From assembly GCA_019090615.1 (NCBI GenBank), contig JAHRVQ010000073.1, positions 1-60,876 on the forward strand: 60,876 bases of DNA, written 5' to 3'. The notes beneath the pieces are model-generated. The model was not told the DNA's origin. It made no database searches and worked only from the letters and a program-made list of their open reading frames with translations. How positions within the stretch are numbered: the first letter of the stretch is position 1; the number at the start of each line of letters is the position of its first letter. A program made the position numbers and the translations under genes. Below are positions 22,371 through 30,485 of this stretch, one piece after another. This DNA comes from Pseudomonadales bacterium (GTDB lineage Bacteria > Pseudomonadota > Gammaproteobacteria > Pseudomonadales > Azotimanducaceae).

Positions 22371-22766
22371 ATGAGCGACCCAGCCTGGCTATCCGAGGTC
22401 AAATTCTCCGACCAGGGGTTAATCCCCGCCATTGCCCAGGATGCAACCTCCAAACGTATTTTAATGGTCGCCTGGATGAATAAAGACGCCCTGCTTGAAA
22501 CAGTCAATACCGGCCAGGCCGTTTATTGGTCCAGGTCTCGGCAGAAACTCTGGCGCAAGGGAGAGGAATCTGGTCACCAACAGACTATTCAGGAAATCCG
22601 ACTGGACTGCGATAGCGATGTGTTATTATTAGACGTTATACAACAGGGCGGAATCGCCTGCCATACCGGCAGACAATCATGCTTTTTTCGCCTGTTAAAA
22701 GACCATCAATGGCATACAGTGGACCCCGTGCTTAAGTCGCCGCAGGAGATATACACAAGTGAATGA
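22371..22766 (+). CDS. hisI: Phosphoribosyl-AMP cyclohydrolase
   Basis: HisI opens the purine ring of phosphoribosyl-AMP, step 3 of histidine synthesis. The 131-residue monofunctional enzyme has [24 protein letters not shown] near 33-56, [12 protein letters not shown], the metal-binding [17 protein letters not shown] and [10 protein letters not shown] near 102-111. The stop codon overlaps the GTG start of hisE by 8 bases, so the two are coupled. Confidence 0.96.
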   Translation: MSDPAWLSEVKFSDQGLIPAIAQDATSKRILMVAWMNKDALLETVNTGQAVYWSRSRQKLWRKGEESGHQQTIQEIRLDCDSDVLLLDVIQQGGIACHTGRQSCFFRLLKDHQWHTVDPVLKSPQEIYTSE

Positions 22767-23208
22767 TCAAAGCCAGACCCTTACGCAACTTATGCAGGTT
22801 TTGGCACAACGCAAGCAAGCTGCAGCAGATTCCTCTTATGTAGCCGGCTTATACGCAGCGGGACTCAATAAAATACTGGAGAAACTAGGCGAAGAAGCAA
22901 TAGAAACCATTATTGCCGCCAAGGATGCCAGCCACCTGACCACACTCCGGACTGCTGATATATCCCCACCGAAAGACAATCACAGCGAGCAGCAAAGGGA
23001 TCATAAGTATACCCTTCATCCGGATATAAAAGACTCGGTAAGAAAAGACCCGAAAAGAAAAGATGTGATTAGCGAAACCGCAGATTTATGGTTTCATAGC
23101 CTGGTAATGCTAAGCCATTTAGATATCGAGCTCGACGAGTTATTAGCAGAACTTGCTAATCGTTTTGGTACGTCGGGTCTGGTAGAGAAAGCAAACCGGG
23201 GTAAATAA
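22759..23208 (+). CDS. hisE: Phosphoribosyl-ATP pyrophosphatase with internal insertion
   Basis: HisE hydrolyses phosphoribosyl-ATP, step 2 of histidine synthesis. The helical MazG-like core is present in two parts: [19 protein letters not shown] (about 38-56) and [20 protein letters not shown] (about 102-121), which carry the metal-binding Glu/Asp residues. Between them lies a polar insertion of about 44 residues (57-100) that typical proteins of about 105-115 residues lack; its DNA includes short repeats (gaaaaga units near 23040-23063). The start is GTG at 22759 after AGGAG. The frame stays open through the insert. Activity is likely, as the core helices are intact, but this is inference. 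Confidence 0.9.
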   Translation: MNDQSQTLTQLMQVLAQRKQAAADSSYVAGLYAAGLNKILEKLGEEAIETIIAAKDASHLTTLRTADISPPKDNHSEQQRDHKYTLHPDIKDSVRKDPKRKDVISETADLWFHSLVMLSHLDIELDELLAELANRFGTSGLVEKANRGK

Positions 23209-23286
23209 AACAAGCTAATAAGGGTATTCATTAGTAGATATCCCACACCGCGAACAAGCGTTCTGAACAGAGGCCTCGAATTGGAC

Positions 23287-23340
23287 GCTATAAATAGAAT
23301 GCTATAAATAGACTCTATAATTAGACTCTATAATTAGAAC
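23287..23340. repeat. Two nested 13-14 bp tandem duplications upstream of tatA
   Basis: Units gctataaatagaat/gctataaatagac (23287-23313) are followed by tctataattagac/tctataattagaac (23314-23340). The TA-rich units contain TATAAA and TATAAT words, so they could add or duplicate a -10 promoter element for tatABC. Confidence 0.85.
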
Positions 23341-23362
23341 AATGTGACCCAGGGAGAAAATT

Positions 23363-23611
23363 ATGTCTTTTGGCGTAACCGAACTCATCATCATCGCAGC
23401 CATTGTGCTGCTCCTATTTGGCACCTCCAAATTAAAATCATTGGGTAGCGACCTTGGCACAGCCATTAAAGGCTTCAAGAGTGCCATGGACGAAGACAAA
23501 CCCAAACTAGAAGCCGACGAACCCAACCCCGTGCCTGGCGTAAAAGAACAGGTTCACGCTAAAAATGATGCTAAAAGTGATGCCGGCAGCAAACCAGGCA
23601 AAGAACTTTAA
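23363..23611 (+). CDS. tatA: Sec-independent translocase subunit TatA
   Basis: TatA oligomers form the passage for folded twin-arginine proteins. The 82-residue protein has the N-terminal membrane helix [18 protein letters not shown] (about 7-24), the FGTSKL hinge and the amphipathic helix [15 protein letters not shown] (about 28-42), with a polar tail. GGGAG lies 8 bases before the ATG. It starts tatABC; tatB begins 5 bp after its stop. Confidence 0.95.
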   Translation: MSFGVTELIIIAAIVLLLFGTSKLKSLGSDLGTAIKGFKSAMDEDKPKLEADEPNPVPGVKEQVHAKNDAKSDAGSKPGKEL

Positions 23612-23616
23612 CCCCG

Positions 23617-24081
23617 ATGTTTGATATCGGCTTCCCCGAATTACTCCTGGTTAGCGTAGTAGCATTACTGGTTATAGGCCCAGACCGACTGCCTGAAACG
23701 ATTCGCACCATCATGTTATGGCTAGGCCGAATACGGTCCAGTTTCTCCAACATAAAAACCGAGATAGAACGCGAACTGGGGGCTGACGAGATACGCCAAC
23801 AACTGCATAATGAATCGATTATGCAGGACCTCAGGGATACCCACGAACAAATTCAGGGCGTTTTAAAAACTACCGATAGCGCCCTCCAACAGCCTCTGAA
23901 TTCTAACAAGCCCTCTACTGCAGCTGTGATTAATAATGTTGCAACAGATAATGTTGCGACAGATAACAGTCTTGCAGCAGACAATGATGCTACCAGTAAT
24001 AATAGCGAACCCAAAGAAACGCTTAATTCACCCCCAGAGTTGACCAGTGAACCCACCAAACAGTCAAAAAACAGCTCCTGA
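23617..24081 (+). CDS. tatB: Sec-independent translocase subunit TatB
   Basis: TatB forms the twin-arginine receptor with TatC. The 154-residue protein begins [30 protein letters not shown], the family signature with the GPxxLP hinge, and continues into an amphipathic helix. The C-terminal tail is low complexity and includes Asn/Asp repeats ([12 protein letters not shown] near 109-120) encoded by near-identical 15-18 bp units. Its end overlaps tatC by 35 bp. Confidence 0.95.
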   Translation: MFDIGFPELLLVSVVALLVIGPDRLPETIRTIMLWLGRIRSSFSNIKTEIERELGADEIRQQLHNESIMQDLRDTHEQIQGVLKTTDSALQQPLNSNKPSTAAVINNVATDNVATDNSLAADNDATSNNSEPKETLNSPPELTSEPTKQSKNSS

Positions 24082-24796
24082 AGGTCAACCGCTTGTTGAA
24101 CACCTGATAGAACTTAGATCGCGGCTACTAAAAAGTATCAGTGTAGTACTGATTATATTTTTACCGCTATTTTATTTTGCCAACGACATTTATAGCTTCG
24201 TTTCTCGCCCCCTTCGGGCCTACATGCCGGAAGGCACATCCATGATCGCAACTGAGGTTGCCTCACCTTTTTTAACGCCATTTAAATTAACCCTGGTATT
24301 AGCGGTTTTCCTTGCCATCCCTTATATCCTGCATCAAGTCTGGAGTTTTATCGCTCCAGGACTTTATACCAACGAGAAACGTCTGGCGCTACCGCTATTA
24401 ATCTCCAGCGTCCTGCTTTTCTATACCGGTATCAGCTTCGCCTATTTTGTAGTATTTCCCATAATATTTGGCTTTTTTTCCAGCGTCACCCCAGATGGCG
24501 TGGCAATCATGACTGACATCAATCGCTATCTTGATTTTGTATTGAAATTATTTTTTGCCTTTGGCCTGGCCTTTGAAATACCCATTGCAACGGTTTTACT
24601 GGTTTGGACAGGCGCCAGTAATGTCGACAGTCTACGTGCCAAACGACCCTACGTTGTGGTTGGTTGTTTTGTGGTGGGTATGCTACTCACACCACCCGAT
24701 GTTATTTCGCAATTACTACTGGCATTGCCCATGTGGCTGCTATTTGAAGCAGGCATTATTTTCTCTACGTTTATCCGACCGCCAGAGGAGGATTAG
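24047..24796 (+). CDS. tatC: Sec-independent translocase subunit TatC
   Basis: TatC recognises the twin-arginine signal. The 249-residue protein has the N-terminal [15 protein letters not shown] (about 16-30), six membrane helices, the first periplasmic loop [13 protein letters not shown] and the [10 protein letters not shown] motif near 170-179. The start is GTG at 24047 inside the tatB frame with a weak ribosome site; no downstream start keeps the conserved N-terminus. Convergent with dtd. Confidence 0.95.
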   Translation: MNPPNSQKTAPEGQPLVEHLIELRSRLLKSISVVLIIFLPLFYFANDIYSFVSRPLRAYMPEGTSMIATEVASPFLTPFKLTLVLAVFLAIPYILHQVWSFIAPGLYTNEKRLALPLLISSVLLFYTGISFAYFVVFPIIFGFFSSVTPDGVAIMTDINRYLDFVLKLFFAFGLAFEIPIATVLLVWTGASNVDSLRAKRPYVVVGCFVVGMLLTPPDVISQLLLALPMWLLFEAGIIFSTFIRPPEED

Positions 24797-24829
24797 AATT
24801 TAAAGGTGTAGAGAATTTCTGCTTAACAT

Positions 24830-25282
24830 TCAGGTCTCTAATAAAAAAGTAACCGGCCCATCGTTTAACAGCCCTACCTTCATATCGGCACCAAAGCTAC
24901 CCGCTGCCACTTTTGAAACAACACCGTCAGGCACTAGCTTATACGCCCGCAGTAAAAATTCGTCATATAGGTGTTCAGCCAATTGCGGACTGGCGGCAGC
25001 AGAAAATGAAGGCCGCAAACCCTTTTTTGTATTTGCCGCGATAGTAAATTGCGACACCACCAACAACGCGCCTGCAATATCGGCAAGGCTGTTGTTCATA
25101 TGGCCCTTTTCATCCGCAAAAATTCGATACGCTACCACTTTATCCAGCAGCTTCTGCAAGGTTTTTTCATCATCGTGTTTTTGAATACCCAGCAACAACA
25201 AAATGCCCACATCGATTTCAGCAATTATTTCATCGGCAACAGTAACACTGGCTGAAGACACACGTTGGATCAGACCTAACAA
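24830..25282 (-). CDS. dtd: D-aminoacyl-tRNA deacylase
   Basis: Dtd removes D-amino acids (and glycine) mischarged on tRNA. The 150-residue protein has LIQRVSSASVTV at the N-terminus, the active-site SQFTIAANTKKGLRPSF near 76-92 and the Gly-cisPro motif in NDGPVTF near 140-146. The start is TTG at 25282, three bases after the pip stop, without a strong Shine-Dalgarno sequence, which points to coupling with pip. Confidence 0.94.
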   Translation of the reverse strand: MLGLIQRVSSASVTVADEIIAEIDVGILLLLGIQKHDDEKTLQKLLDKVVAYRIFADEKGHMNNSLADIAGALLVVSQFTIAANTKKGLRPSFSAAASPQLAEHLYDEFLLRAYKLVPDGVVSKVAAGSFGADMKVGLLNDGPVTFLLET

Positions 25283-25285
25283 AGA

Positions 25286-26251
25286 TTAAACGCCAAAATC
25301 CGCTTCAAACCTTAACGCCATATCGCGGGTAGCACGAATCAACGCATCTATAATCGAAGGCTCAACCGCTGAATGTCCAGCTTCACGAACAATATACAAT
25401 TGAGAAATTGGCCAGGCTTCATGCAGGGTAAAGGCGTTTTCCAGCGGGCACATCATGTCAAAGCGACCGTGGACAATAATTCCAGGTATTTCCGCAATCG
25501 CAGCAATATCATTAATAATCTGGTTTTCGGTTAGAAAACAGTTGTTAGTGAAATAATGCAAGCCAATTTTGGACCGTGCCATAGCACGCGCAGGGTCAGT
25601 CAGATGTTTAACCAATCTCGCGTTTGGGTGCAAGGTTGCGCAGTCAGCTTCCCAGCGAGACCAGGACTTGGCCGCAGACATACGCACCAGTTCATCGGGT
25701 CCCTCTATAAGCCCCTGGTACGCGGCCAGTAGATCATTGCGTTCATTCTCTGCCACATGGTTGACAAAATCTTCCCAATGATCAGGGAAAAACCGGCTCA
25801 ACCCCGCCTGGTAGGTCCACTTGATATCTGCCGCACGAGCTAGAAAAATTCCACGCACGACGAGTGCAAGCACCTGTGCTGGGAATTTTTCAGCATATAA
25901 CAAACTTAATGTTGCCCCAAAACCGCCACCAAACAACATCCATTGATCAATTTTGAGATAGTTGCGAATGTTTTCCATATCTTCAAGCAACAACGAAGTA
26001 GTATTATTTTGTACTTCTGCATGGGGTTTTGAGCGGCCGGCACCACGTTGGTCAAACAGGATAATTCGGTATTTTTCCGGGTTGAAAAAACACCGACTAT
26101 CAAATTCACAGCCTGACCCCGGCCCGGCATGAACGAATAGAACCGGTATTCCATCTGGCGTACCGCCTTCTTCAACGTACAGCTCGTGCACGTCATCAAC
26201 CTGCAACGTATGCCGCGCATACGGCTTGATTTCCGGATATAGTGGCAACAT
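25286..26251 (-). CDS. pip: Prolyl aminopeptidase-like alpha/beta hydrolase lacking the nucleophile Ser
   Basis: The 321-residue protein follows the S33 proline iminopeptidase plan: MLPLYPEIKPYARHTLQVDD at the start, an oxyanion region HAGPGSG (41-47) in place of the usual HGGPG, and FDQRGAGRSKPH (66-77). At the nucleophile elbow, where active members have GGSWG, it reads GGGFG (108-112), so Ser110 is replaced by Gly (codon GGT, one transition from AGT). The other triad members remain: Asp265 in HGRFDMMCP and His293 in AGHS. Family membership is clear; release of N-terminal proline is doubtful. It is probably cotranscribed with dtd, and separated from typA by a repeat array. Confidence 0.85.
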   Translation of the reverse strand: MLPLYPEIKPYARHTLQVDDVHELYVEEGGTPDGIPVLFVHAGPGSGCEFDSRCFFNPEKYRIILFDQRGAGRSKPHAEVQNNTTSLLLEDMENIRNYLKIDQWMLFGGGFGATLSLLYAEKFPAQVLALVVRGIFLARAADIKWTYQAGLSRFFPDHWEDFVNHVAENERNDLLAAYQGLIEGPDELVRMSAAKSWSRWEADCATLHPNARLVKHLTDPARAMARSKIGLHYFTNNCFLTENQIINDIAAIAEIPGIIVHGRFDMMCPLENAFTLHEAWPISQLYIVREAGHSAVEPSIIDALIRATRDMALRFEADFGV

Positions 26252-26266
26252 ATTGTCAACCCAAGA

Positions 26267-26435
26267 GCCTTCAGCGGCTCTACATAAAAAGCCTTCAGCG
26301 GCTCTACATAAAAAGCCCTCAGCGACTCTACATAAAAAGCCCTTAGCGGCTCTTACATAAAAAGCCCTTAGCAGCTCTTACATAAAAAGCCCTTAGCGGC
26401 TCTTACATAAAAACCTTAGCGGCTCTTATAAAAAA
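26267..26435. repeat. Seven-copy 24-25 bp tandem array
   Basis: Units begin at 26267, 26291, 26315, 26339, 26364, 26389 and 26414. They have the form gccttcagcggctctacata followed by an A run; the last is shorter. Units 1 and 2 are identical, 4 and 6 are identical, the rest differ by 1-3 bases. Each contains AGCC..GGCT, able to form a small hairpin (6 bp in the first unit). The array lies between pip (start 26251) and typA (end 26569), both minus strand, and would be in a pip leader or typA-pip transcript. There are no spacers, so this is not CRISPR. Confidence 0.92.
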
Positions 26436-26568
26436 CCCTCGATAGAGTTTGCTTAAACACCCTCTATCACCTGATATATAAATTCAACCCTCATAGCATA
26501 GTCCATATGCCAAGCTCAAACCGGCTAGACAGGAACTTTAGCCGATAACCACATTAAAACAATCAGTT

Positions 26569-28380
26569 CTAACCTCGACCCGCTCGCTTCCTATCATTCT
26601 CGGTCAATAGCTTTTTTCTGATGCGAATAAAATTGGGGGTTACTTCCACCAGTTCATCGTCGTCAATAAACTCAATGGCTTGTTCCAATGTATGCCTGAC
26701 TGGCGGCGATAATGTCACTGCTTCATCAGTTCCAGAGGCACGTACGTTGGTTAACTGCTTACCTTTGAGTGGATTCACTACAAGATCATTGCCACGGGTA
26801 TGAAGACCAATGACCTGACCTTCATAAACCTCAGTATTGGGATGGATAAACATTCTGCCTCGGGCCTGCAAATTAAATAGCGCAAAGGCCAAACTTTTAC
26901 CGGTCGCCATTGCGACTAAAACACCGTTACTACGGCCGCCAATTTCCGATGAAACCACCGGTCCATAATGGGAATAGATACTGGTCATTATGCCTGTTCC
27001 CGATGTCATGGTCAGAAACTCGGAACGAAACCCAATAAGACCACGACTGGGCGAAATATATTCAAGCCGTACCCGTCCCTTACCGTCTGGAGAAAGATTT
27101 TTCAAACTACCTTTACGTTTGCCCATTTCTTCCATGACGCCACCCTGATGTTGTTCTTCAACATCAAGCAGGACACTTTCAAAAGGCTCCTGAAGCTTAC
27201 CTGCCTCTTCTCTCAGAATAACTTCAGGTCTGCCTACGCCAAGCTCAAAGCCTTCGCGACGCATATTTTCAACCAGAATCGCCAGATGCAACTCACCCCG
27301 TCCAGATACTTTAAATCGATCTGCAGAATCAGTCGGCTCAACCTTAAGGGCCACATTATGAATCAACTCTCGTTCAAGACGTTCTTTAATATTCCGACTG
27401 GTAACAAATTTACCGTCAAGACCAGCAAAGGGTGAATTATTAACCTGAAAAGTCATAGAAATAGTCGGTTCATCAACCACCAACGGTGGCAGCGCCTCAA
27501 CCTTGGCTGGATCACATAAGGTATCGGAAATCTTTAGTTGATCGATCCCGGTAATACATACAATATCCCCAGCAGAAGCCTCTTCAATTTCGGTCCGTTC
27601 GAGGCCTTTATAACCCATTACCTGCAGAATTTTACCCTTTCTGGTATGGCCGTCGGCACAAATTATGGTCACCTGCATACCTTTTTTGACCTTACCCTGT
27701 TGAATTCTGCCAACCCCAATAACCCCAACGTAACTGTTATAGTCCAGGGCACTGATTTGCATCTGAAAAGGCGCTTCAACGGCAACATTAGGCGCTGGTA
27801 CATGGTCAATTACGGCCTGTAACATGCAGCTCATATCATCTTCGATATTATCCATATTGAGGCCGGCTCGGCCTTCGATTGCGGAACCATAGATCACTGG
27901 GAAATCCAGCTGTTCATCGGTCGCGCCCAACTGATCAAAAAGCTCGAAAACTTCGTCCACTACCCATTCGGGACGGGCACCTTCACGATCTATTTTATTC
28001 ACCATCAAAATAGGGTTCAAACCATTTGCGAAAGCTTTACTAGTGACAAACCGCGTTTGTGGCATCGGCCCATCTACGGCATCCACAATAAGCAATACCG
28101 AATCAACCATAGACAGGATACGCTCCACTTCGCCACCAAAATCAGCGTGACCGGGTGTATCTACAATATTAATATGATGCTCATTCCAGTCCAGCGCAGT
28201 ATTTTTCGCAAGAATGGTAATACCCCGCTCCTTCTCAATATCATTGGAATCCATTAACCGTTCGACATCTTCCTCACCGCGCTGCAAAGCACCTGCCTGC
28301 TGCAACAATTTGTCTATTAATGTGGTCTTGCCATGGTCAACATGGGCAATTATGGCAATATTTCGAAGTTTCTGAATCAT
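26569..28380 (-). CDS. typA: Translational GTPase TypA/BipA
   Basis: TypA is a ribosome-binding GTPase related to EF-G and LepA that acts in 50S assembly and stress adaptation. From ATG at 28380 it has 603 residues, the family length. G motifs: [10 protein letters not shown] (G1), RGITI (G2), [12 protein letters not shown] (G3), [10 protein letters not shown] (G4) and GSAIEGRAG (G5). C-terminal [15 protein letters not shown] is diagnostic. GGGAG is placed 7 bases upstream; a frame reaching 28536 would add 52 residues with no family match. Confidence 0.96.
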   Translation of the reverse strand: MIQKLRNIAIIAHVDHGKTTLIDKLLQQAGALQRGEEDVERLMDSNDIEKERGITILAKNTALDWNEHHINIVDTPGHADFGGEVERILSMVDSVLLIVDAVDGPMPQTRFVTSKAFANGLNPILMVNKIDREGARPEWVVDEVFELFDQLGATDEQLDFPVIYGSAIEGRAGLNMDNIEDDMSCMLQAVIDHVPAPNVAVEAPFQMQISALDYNSYVGVIGVGRIQQGKVKKGMQVTIICADGHTRKGKILQVMGYKGLERTEIEEASAGDIVCITGIDQLKISDTLCDPAKVEALPPLVVDEPTISMTFQVNNSPFAGLDGKFVTSRNIKERLERELIHNVALKVEPTDSADRFKVSGRGELHLAILVENMRREGFELGVGRPEVILREEAGKLQEPFESVLLDVEEQHQGGVMEEMGKRKGSLKNLSPDGKGRVRLEYISPSRGLIGFRSEFLTMTSGTGIMTSIYSHYGPVVSSEIGGRSNGVLVAMATGKSLAFALFNLQARGRMFIHPNTEVYEGQVIGLHTRGNDLVVNPLKGKQLTNVRASGTDEAVTLSPPVRHTLEQAIEFIDDDELVEVTPNFIRIRKKLLTENDRKRAGRG

Positions 28381-28694
28381 GGATGCTCCCGAGCGAAGAC
28401 GCGGATTATACATAAGGATTTTAAGTATTAAAGGTCCATCACTACCGTTGACACCATCAGCATTCATAACTGCATTGAAGTAGTAGTGTTTGTCATCCTC
28501 AGAGGCCGTATTTAAACCAGGTTTTGGCCTATTCACCAGAGGTCATAGCTGAACCATACAAATCGCCATTTAAATGCCATCAACCGACTCATCCTATATG
28601 CCTGAATGAGTATCCTGAATGGCTATCCTGCTCGACTTTCTTAAAAACCAGGTCAAGCCAACAAACACCCTGGCGTAATACGCTCGGTATTTTT

Positions 28695-28755
28695 ATTGAT
28701 AGATACTATTATTGAATACAGGTATCGAATACCGGTACTAAAGGTATCTATCAAT
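28695..28755. repeat. 12 bp inverted repeat with inner dyad
   Basis: ATTGATAGATAC (28695-28706) is the exact reverse complement of GTATCTATCAAT (28744-28755). Between them GGTAT-CGA-ATACC (28721-28733) forms a second small stem. The element can fold into a long branched hairpin or cruciform, without a T run. It may be a regulator site or a transcript structure; neither is shown. Confidence 0.85.
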
Positions 28756-28770
28756 ACTACTTATCAGACA

Positions 28771-28803
28771 TGCGCAGGCATTTTTGCGCCTGCGCAATTT
28801 TTA
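28771..28803 (+). terminator. Terminator-like hairpin upstream of the PP-loop gene
   Basis: A 9 bp GC-rich stem TGCGCAGGC/GCCTGCGCA (28771-28779 with 28788-28796) with an 8-base loop is followed by ATTTTTAA. It looks like an intrinsic terminator pointing along the plus strand, but no plus-strand gene precedes it for many kilobases. It may stop stray transcription, or be part of a leader if a promoter lies further upstream. Confidence 0.6.
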
Positions 28804-28854
28804 ATAGCAGCGCAATAATGTATACTCCGCGCCATTTCAGAAGCCAAAAATATC

Positions 28855-29904
28855 ATGACTACCCCCCGACGCGCCGTCTCCCTTATATCCGGCGGACTGG
28901 ACTCCTTACTGGCGACCAAAATTATCCTTGATCAGGGCATCCATGTAGAAGGTATTAACTTCTACACCGGGTTTTGCGTAGAAGGCCATACTCACGCGAT
29001 CCGAAAAAAAGACAAGCAGAAAGAAAAACGCAACAACGCGCTCTGGGTTGCAGAACAGTTAGGCATCAAACTCCATATCATCGATGTCATCGATGAATAC
29101 AAGGATGTATTACTTAACCCCAAACATGGCTATGGGCAAAATTTAAATCCCTGTCTTGATTGTAAAATATTTATGGTTAATAAGGCTCAGGCCTGGGCCT
29201 GGATGGAAGAAAATCAATTCGATTTCATTATTACCGGTGAAGTGATTGGCCAGCGGCCAAAATCCCAACGCAAAGAAACCATGCCTATCATTGCCCGAGA
29301 ATCTGGCGCTGATGATCGCCTGCTAAGACCACTTTGCGCAAAAAACCTGCCGCCGACTAAACCCGAGGTAGAAGGCTGGGTAGATCGCGAGAAGTTATAC
29401 GGTTTTCATGGCCGTAACCGCAAACCGCAAATGGCGCTGGCCGCAGAATTCGGCTTCACCGACTATGCCCAGCCTGCAGGCGGTTGTTGCTTCCTTACGG
29501 ATAAACCCTATTCAGATAAACTGGCTGATTTATGGCAATCCAGGGGTAGTCGAGAATACGAATTAGACGACATAATGCTGTTGAAGGTAGGCCGCCATAT
29601 CCGCCCTAAATCAAATTTCAAACTGATCATCAGCCGTGAAGAAGGTGAAACCCATTATTTAAAGGGATATAAGAACGAGTATTTAACCTTACAAACAATT
29701 TCGCATAACGGACCCATCGCAATGATTGATGGCGACCCCAGCGAAGACGACCTGTTATTGGCCGCGAGAATTGTCGCTCGCTATGGCCAGGGCAGAGACG
29801 CAACTCAGGTAGAGGTTGAATTCAGAAGCCCCACTGGCGAGCGAACACAGCACAAAGTAATGCCATTGGCAGCGGCTGACCTGAACCCTGAATGGCATGT
29901 CTGA
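28855..29904 (+). CDS. MnmA/ThiI-like PP-loop tRNA thiolase candidate
   Basis: The 349-residue protein has an N-terminal adenylating PP-loop, SGGLDSLLA (12-20), followed by cysteines placed as in tRNA thiolases: NPCLDCK (Cys100, Cys103) and GGCCFLT (Cys211, Cys212). GEVIGQRPKSQ (128-138) matches the ThiI/MnmA core. It has no THUMP or rhodanese domain, so it is not standard ThiI. The C-terminal ~100 residues (LLLAARIVARYGQGRD and after) may bind RNA; I do not recognise them firmly. The gene sits between typA and glnA, where Pseudomonas has thiI, and is followed by a TusA-like gene, suggesting a sulfur-transfer pair that thiolates a tRNA uridine. The C-x2-C plus C pattern would also allow a [4Fe-4S] cluster (inference). 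Confidence 0.75.
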   Translation: MTTPRRAVSLISGGLDSLLATKIILDQGIHVEGINFYTGFCVEGHTHAIRKKDKQKEKRNNALWVAEQLGIKLHIIDVIDEYKDVLLNPKHGYGQNLNPCLDCKIFMVNKAQAWAWMEENQFDFIITGEVIGQRPKSQRKETMPIIARESGADDRLLRPLCAKNLPPTKPEVEGWVDREKLYGFHGRNRKPQMALAAEFGFTDYAQPAGGCCFLTDKPYSDKLADLWQSRGSREYELDDIMLLKVGRHIRPKSNFKLIISREEGETHYLKGYKNEYLTLQTISHNGPIAMIDGDPSEDDLLLAARIVARYGQGRDATQVEVEFRSPTGERTQHKVMPLAAADLNPEWHV

Positions 29905-30000
29905 ACACTTAATTGGCCTAGGCACTTAATTTATCCGCAAGATATCTGCACGTACTATTAGCTGCAAACACAATTATCTAAATACGATGTCAAAAATAAA

Positions 30001-30026
30001 ATGTCTAAATACTATGTCTAAATACT
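30001..30026. repeat. 13 bp tandem duplication abutting a start codon
   Basis: The 13-mer atgtctaaatact is present twice (30001-30013, 30014-30026), and the first bases of the next gene (ATGTCTGAAC) are a partial third copy. The upstream ATGs run into stops after a few codons. The duplication displaces any Shine-Dalgarno sequence; none is seen. Confidence 0.9.
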
Positions 30027-30269
30027 ATGTCTGAACATCTGGAATTAAATGCAAGAAGACTGCTTTGCCCCATGCCGGTGATTCGCACCCAGGATAAAAT
30101 CAAACAAATGACGCACGGTGACACGTTAACGGTCATATGTACTGATCCTGGCGCACTCAATGATATCCCTACCTGGTGTCGCATAAATCAACATCGTGTT
30201 ATTCGCCAGGAAACTATCAACGATGAATATTTGATAACACTGGAAGTAGGCCCTAGCGCACCTAATTAG
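30027..30269 (+). CDS. TusA-like sulfur carrier protein
   Basis: The 80-residue protein has the TusA/SirA fold signature: LNARRLLCPMPVIRTQDKIKQM with the persulfide-carrying Cys15 in CPMP, then LTVICTDPGALNDIPTWCR. Proteins of this family hand sulfur to thiolation enzymes. It lies 122 bp after the PP-loop gene and probably serves it. No ribosome site precedes the ATG at 30027, which sits in a tandem repeat. It could be TusA itself or a paralogue; I leave the symbol empty. Confidence 0.82.
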   Translation: MSEHLELNARRLLCPMPVIRTQDKIKQMTHGDTLTVICTDPGALNDIPTWCRINQHRVIRQETINDEYLITLEVGPSAPN

Positions 30270-30378
30270 TGCGAACGTGCCGCGGCAGCCCCATTATCTG
30301 GCACGACCACAAGAAAACTCAATGCTCAATCGCCTTATTTAACGCCGCTATACAGAGGGGTTTATCTTTCAACTTCGA

Positions 30379-30394
30379 TGGCATATTCTTTGCT
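30379..30394 (+). promoter_or_regulatory. Sigma-54 promoter of glnA
   Basis: TGGCATATTCTTTGCT matches the -24/-12 consensus TGGCAC-N5-TTGCW with GG (30380-30381) and GC (30392-30393) at the exact 10-base spacing. Transcription should start near 30405, about 80 bp before glnA. NtrBC, the activator pair for this class, is encoded downstream. Clear NtrC palindromes were not found; two GCACCA half-site words lie at about 30406 and 30447, downstream of the promoter. Confidence 0.85.
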
Positions 30395-30485
30395 CCGTAT
30401 TTTTGCACCAAATATTGCTAAACAAAATATTACTTAATCAAACATAGCACCAAACCATTTCGGTAAACCTTTTGGAGGACCATAA

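Larger units (their letters stand above)
28381..28854. other. Divergent intergenic region typA / PP-loop gene
   Basis: The 474 bp between divergent genes hold two dyad structures (listed separately) and a candidate -10 hexamer TATACT at 28821-28826, about 30 bp before the ATG of the plus-strand gene. I see no protein-coding frame with a credible start. Confidence 0.6.

Noticed and set aside
26267-26435. CRISPR-like array of 24-25 bp units
   Set aside because: Units are directly adjacent with no unique spacers, the unit is A/T-ended and there are no cas genes in the window. It is a simple tandem array.
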